From Acidobacteriota bacterium (lineage in GTDB: Bacteria; Acidobacteriota; Terriglobia; Acidiferrales; UBA7541): 5,001 nt of DNA. The position numbers were made by a program, and so were the translations under genes. This document shows positions 4,896-5,001 of this stretch, piece after piece (position 1 is the first letter of the stretch; every line of letters starts with the position of its first letter). The notes below the pieces were generated by a model. The model searched no databases and had not been told where the DNA came from. It saw nothing but the letters and a program-made list of their open reading frames with translations. The DNA is taken from the NCBI GenBank assembly GCA_003224135.1, contig QHYO01000572.1, positions 1 through 5,001 of the forward strand. Reading direction: 5' to 3'.

Positions 4896-5001
4896 TTAAT
4901 CAACCCTCAATACAATCTGCGCGGTCTGGACAATTGATCCCGACGTCGCGGTGACCGTTACCACAAAATTTTGCGGAGGAGGAGGCCCGCTGCTTCCACC
5001 G
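4896..5001 (-). CDS. C-terminal end of an Ig-like, probably secreted protein (partial)
   Basis: The minus-strand frame enters from the right edge and stops at TAA (4896-4898). The last 34 residues run from a Gly-Ser-Pro-rich linker (P-P-P-P-Q) into N-F-V-V-T-V-T-A-T-S-G and Q-T-A-Q-I-V-L-R-V-D. Alternating hydrophobic residues around a T-V-T-A-T-S-G turn are typical of the last two strands of bacterial Ig-like or cadherin-like repeats at the end of large surface or secreted proteins; such tails are common in Acidobacteria. The gene converges on the DAHP synthase fragment, with 66 bp between the two stops and no clear terminator hairpin in that gap. The rest of the protein, including any signal peptide, is outside the window. 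Confidence 0.55.
   Translation of the reverse strand, partial: GGSSGPPPPQNFVVTVTATSGSIVQTAQIVLRVD

Noticed and set aside
1..5001. CRISPR array, tRNA, rRNA or toxin-antitoxin genes
   Set aside because: No regularly spaced repeats, cloverleaf sequences or recognisable toxin or antitoxin frames were seen on either strand.

Overview
The window is a stack of nested insertions in what looks like a soil-type, moderately GC-rich bacterial chromosome. An acidobacterial or similar host is my guess, from the style of the IS3 proteins, the DAHP synthase and an Ig-like protein tail; nothing here proves it.

Outermost layer: the right end carries only the last ~107 codons of a type-I DAHP synthase gene (4506-4829, +), followed by the convergent C-terminal tail of an Ig-like, probably extracellular protein (4896-5001, -). 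The DAHP synthase gene is cut at its 5' side by an IS3-family element. That element reads leftward: intact orfA (4414-4073) and the N-terminal half of orfB (to 3609) on the right, and the orfB C-terminal end on the same strand at the far left of the window (1-129).

Middle layer: inside orfB, between the first catalytic Asp and the catalytic Glu, the normal IS3 sequence is replaced by 47 codons resembling the equivalent stretch (second Asp to just before Glu) of an unrelated ISNCY-type transposase (3469-3609).

Innermost layer: an element of about 3.3 kb (about 127-3464) driven by a large serine recombinase splits the chimeric orfB. From left to right it holds a startless DUF5372-like reading frame (127-417), a promoter-like region with a dyad (about 559-591), a double-HTH protein (619-1083), a 100-residue protein of unknown function (1080-1382) and a 695-residue large serine recombinase (1379-3466). 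The last three overlap by 4 bp each and form one operon.

The most interesting observation is that the element appears to split a gene of its own. A strong ribosome binding site plus a GTG start lie at the extreme right end, overlapping the recombinase stop, with no gene behind them. At the extreme left end is a conserved reading frame with no start codon. Joining the two ends at a shared CGT, as an excised circle would, gives an uninterrupted frame of about 98 codons, while removing the element restores an IS3-like motif in the flanks. This suggests a recombinase-associated gene expressed only from the excised circle. The family assignments are from memory and the circle itself is inferred, not observed.
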